IMG/VR virus record: IMGVR_UViG_3300013102_000079
Location: 1-22,126 of that record
Strand: one strand, 5' to 3'
Source: a virus
DNA length: 22,126 nucleotides
The translations under genes and the position numbers were made by a program. Positions 20,682 through 22,126 of this stretch are shown here, piece by piece. How positions within the stretch are numbered: the first letter of the stretch is position 1; the number at the start of each line of letters is the position of its first letter. Below the pieces are notes generated by a model that saw only the letters and a program-made list of their open reading frames with translations, was not told the DNA's origin and did no database searches.

Positions 20682-21311
20682 CTAACGGAACGAAAAAATA
20701 CGGTTGTCTTGTTCTTCATCGGACCAGCCAGCCTCACGGGCATCAGACGCAGCAGTATGCGCAAGGATCCGGGCCATAACAGCGTCGATCTTTTGGTGAT
20801 CAGCAGGCTTAATCAGCACATACTGTTGGTTCGGCTTCGCAGCCTTACGAGCATTCGCCATGTGAATAGCAGTAATCGGGCAACCATCGTGCGTGATGCG
20901 CTTCGTGGAAAGGTCAATCTCGAAACGCTTAATCTCCGCGTACATGGCTTTGATACGGTTCGTGGGCCACTCAAACACGTGCTCATCGCCGTGCTGCAAC
21001 GCCCAATCACCAATCTCCGAATACCAATCCTCCGGGTCACAGTAGAACCGCGCGACTTTGTACCGAGTGAACAGCTCATCAACCGCTGCGTGAACCTCAG
21101 ACCGGGGAATCTCACCATTCCACTCCTGCGGATTCCAGATCGCCGGCCTACTATCCGGTCCATACCGCGGAGTGAACGTAAACCCGTCAATGGTTTCCGC
21201 CTGAATCGCCGTCCAGTCGTTATTTAGCGACCCATCAAAACCCAGACAAACTCGAGTGCCATCAACCGGGTTAGGTAGCCACTCCTGAATACGCGGCATC
21301 CCAGGCACCAT
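20682..21311 (-). CDS. terL: Terminase large subunit, nuclease part (frameshifted)
   Basis: The frame encodes the RNase H-like nuclease domain that cuts packaged DNA. Acidic metal ligands are visible: GFDGS, YCDPEDW and the late QKIDAVMAR. It ends 'DEEQDNRIFSFR' near the portal gene. An internal ATG at 21311 begins the open frame, with 41 bp overlap with the upstream terminase frame, but the N-terminal residues (MVPGMPRIQEWLPN) show no sign of a real start. It is best read as the second half of one terL gene. A separate intact nuclease protein is unlikely. Confidence 0.85.
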   Translation of the reverse strand: MVPGMPRIQEWLPNPVDGTRVCLGFDGSLNNDWTAIQAETIDGFTFTPRYGPDSRPAIWNPQEWNGEIPRSEVHAAVDELFTRYKVARFYCDPEDWYSEIGDWALQHGDEHVFEWPTNRIKAMYAEIKRFEIDLSTKRITHDGCPITAIHMANARKAAKPNQQYVLIKPADHQKIDAVMARILAHTAASDAREAGWSDEEQDNRIFSFR

Positions 21312-22126
21312 CCTTCAACCAAGCACCAGAACCCGAAACAAGACGATTACCAAAGAACCGCTCAGCCTGAGCCCGATCCGTTTCCATCAACTCAGACGCT
21401 TCGCCCTCAATAGAGTTCAAATCAACCCAAGGCGAACCCTCATAGACGTACTTATGGATCGCAGCCCGGTCACGCTTATTCCCATACGACAGATGCGGCG
21501 GAGGCTGACGGAAGAACTTGAAAACATCCTGCGACTGAGACTCAAACGTCCGCTGCGCCGTACTATTCTCAGAAGGATCCCAAGCGTTCGTAGTCTCAAT
21601 CGTCCTGCCACCCATACCAGCAGCACCACGACGCTGAGTCTCAGCAACCTTGATCATCTTGTTCGTCTTCGTATACAGCCCAGACTCATCCTGAAACGCA
21701 AACGAAATCGGGTTACCAAGCTTCGACTGCGCATTAGACGTAACCGCATCAATACGGTCCATGTCCTCATCGCCACCCTCACCCACAATGCGGATGAAAT
21801 CCTCACGGATCAGCAACAAATCAGACAACGGACCAAGCCGGATCATCGCCTTCAACGGGCGAAGAATGTTATCCACCTGATCCTCAGACGTAGCAGTCAA
21901 CTGGATCAACGGCGACGGATGGCGAATAGCCATGGCCTCTCCGGGCAGGTACTCATGTTCCCAGCCGCACCCGCAGCCGTTATCGGAACACGCGTACCCA
22001 TCGCCTTTACCAGCCCAGCCACCAAATATCGCCGGCCCAACAGCTTCCACACAAGTAACACCAGCAGCCCACGGGCCCTTGCCGGTCTTCTGTGGAGCAA
22101 CGATCTGCGAACGCCGATACGTGAAA
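21271..22126 (-). pseudogene. terL: Terminase large subunit, ATPase part (frameshifted, cut by window edge)
   Basis: The frame is open to the right edge, so the true start lies beyond the window. Visible are a variant Walker A region (PQKTGKGP) and a Walker B (FAFQDES), with the coupling and linker region after it ('STAQRTFESQSQDVFKFFRQPPPHLSY'). It ends soon after 'LKDGAWDAAYSG' at a TAA where the gene should continue into the nuclease domain. The continuation is found in the next frame (20682-21311). A single-base indel near 21290-21315 would restore a normal terL. The four-cysteine block 'YACSDNGCGCGW' is present near the visible start. Confidence 0.82.

Overview
The window looks like a stretch of a temperate siphovirus or prophage of a high-GC actinobacterium, most likely an Arthrobacter-like Micrococcales host. 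This rests on gene families typical of actinobacterial siphoviruses (DUF6221, DUF7352-like, a ReqiPepy6 Gp37-like tail protein, a DUF6093 connector, an SPP1-type portal, an HK97-fold capsid), high GC, frequent GTG/TTG starts and strong AGGAG-type ribosome sites. The host is inferred, not shown. The right edge cuts the terminase large subunit.

Layout: positions 1-2900 are read rightwards. They hold a hairpin, small phage genes (DUF7352-like, two DUF6221 paralogues), a tyrosine integrase broken by an in-frame TAA, a lipoprotein, a 53-aa protein and a small zinc-finger protein. Bidirectional hairpins at about 2910-2971 separate this arm from the late region. The late genes all read leftwards from the right edge: terminase large subunit (frameshifted) > portal > MuF-like protein > scaffold > major capsid > 51-aa protein > four connector/neck/terminator genes > 57-aa protein > major tail protein > terminator hairpin > tail assembly chaperones (predicted -1 frameshift) > tape measure > distal tail > Gp37-like tail protein > beta-repeat tail protein > 52-aa protein > minor tail protein > NodB-deacetylase tail protein > hairpin > membrane proteins > M23 endolysin > holin.

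Two plus-strand genes are embedded in the opposite direction in this late operon: a lipoprotein at 7240-7614 and a two-helix membrane protein at 13274-13489. Each starts 6 nt after a -10-like hexamer, so each looks like a leaderless, independently expressed 'moron', probably transcribed in the lysogen. The same promoter-to-ATG spacing occurs at the left arm (ATG 96 and ATG 1945). The ATG at 1945 opens a chain of two tiny ORFs linked by ATGA overlaps that leads into the second DUF6221 gene.

Together the late genes encode a complete packaging, head, tail and lysis programme. Two lesions, the stop codon in the integrase and the frameshift in the terminase, suggest a decaying prophage or sequence errors. 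No repressor, excisionase, replication gene, tRNA, CRISPR array or recognisable attachment site is visible here.
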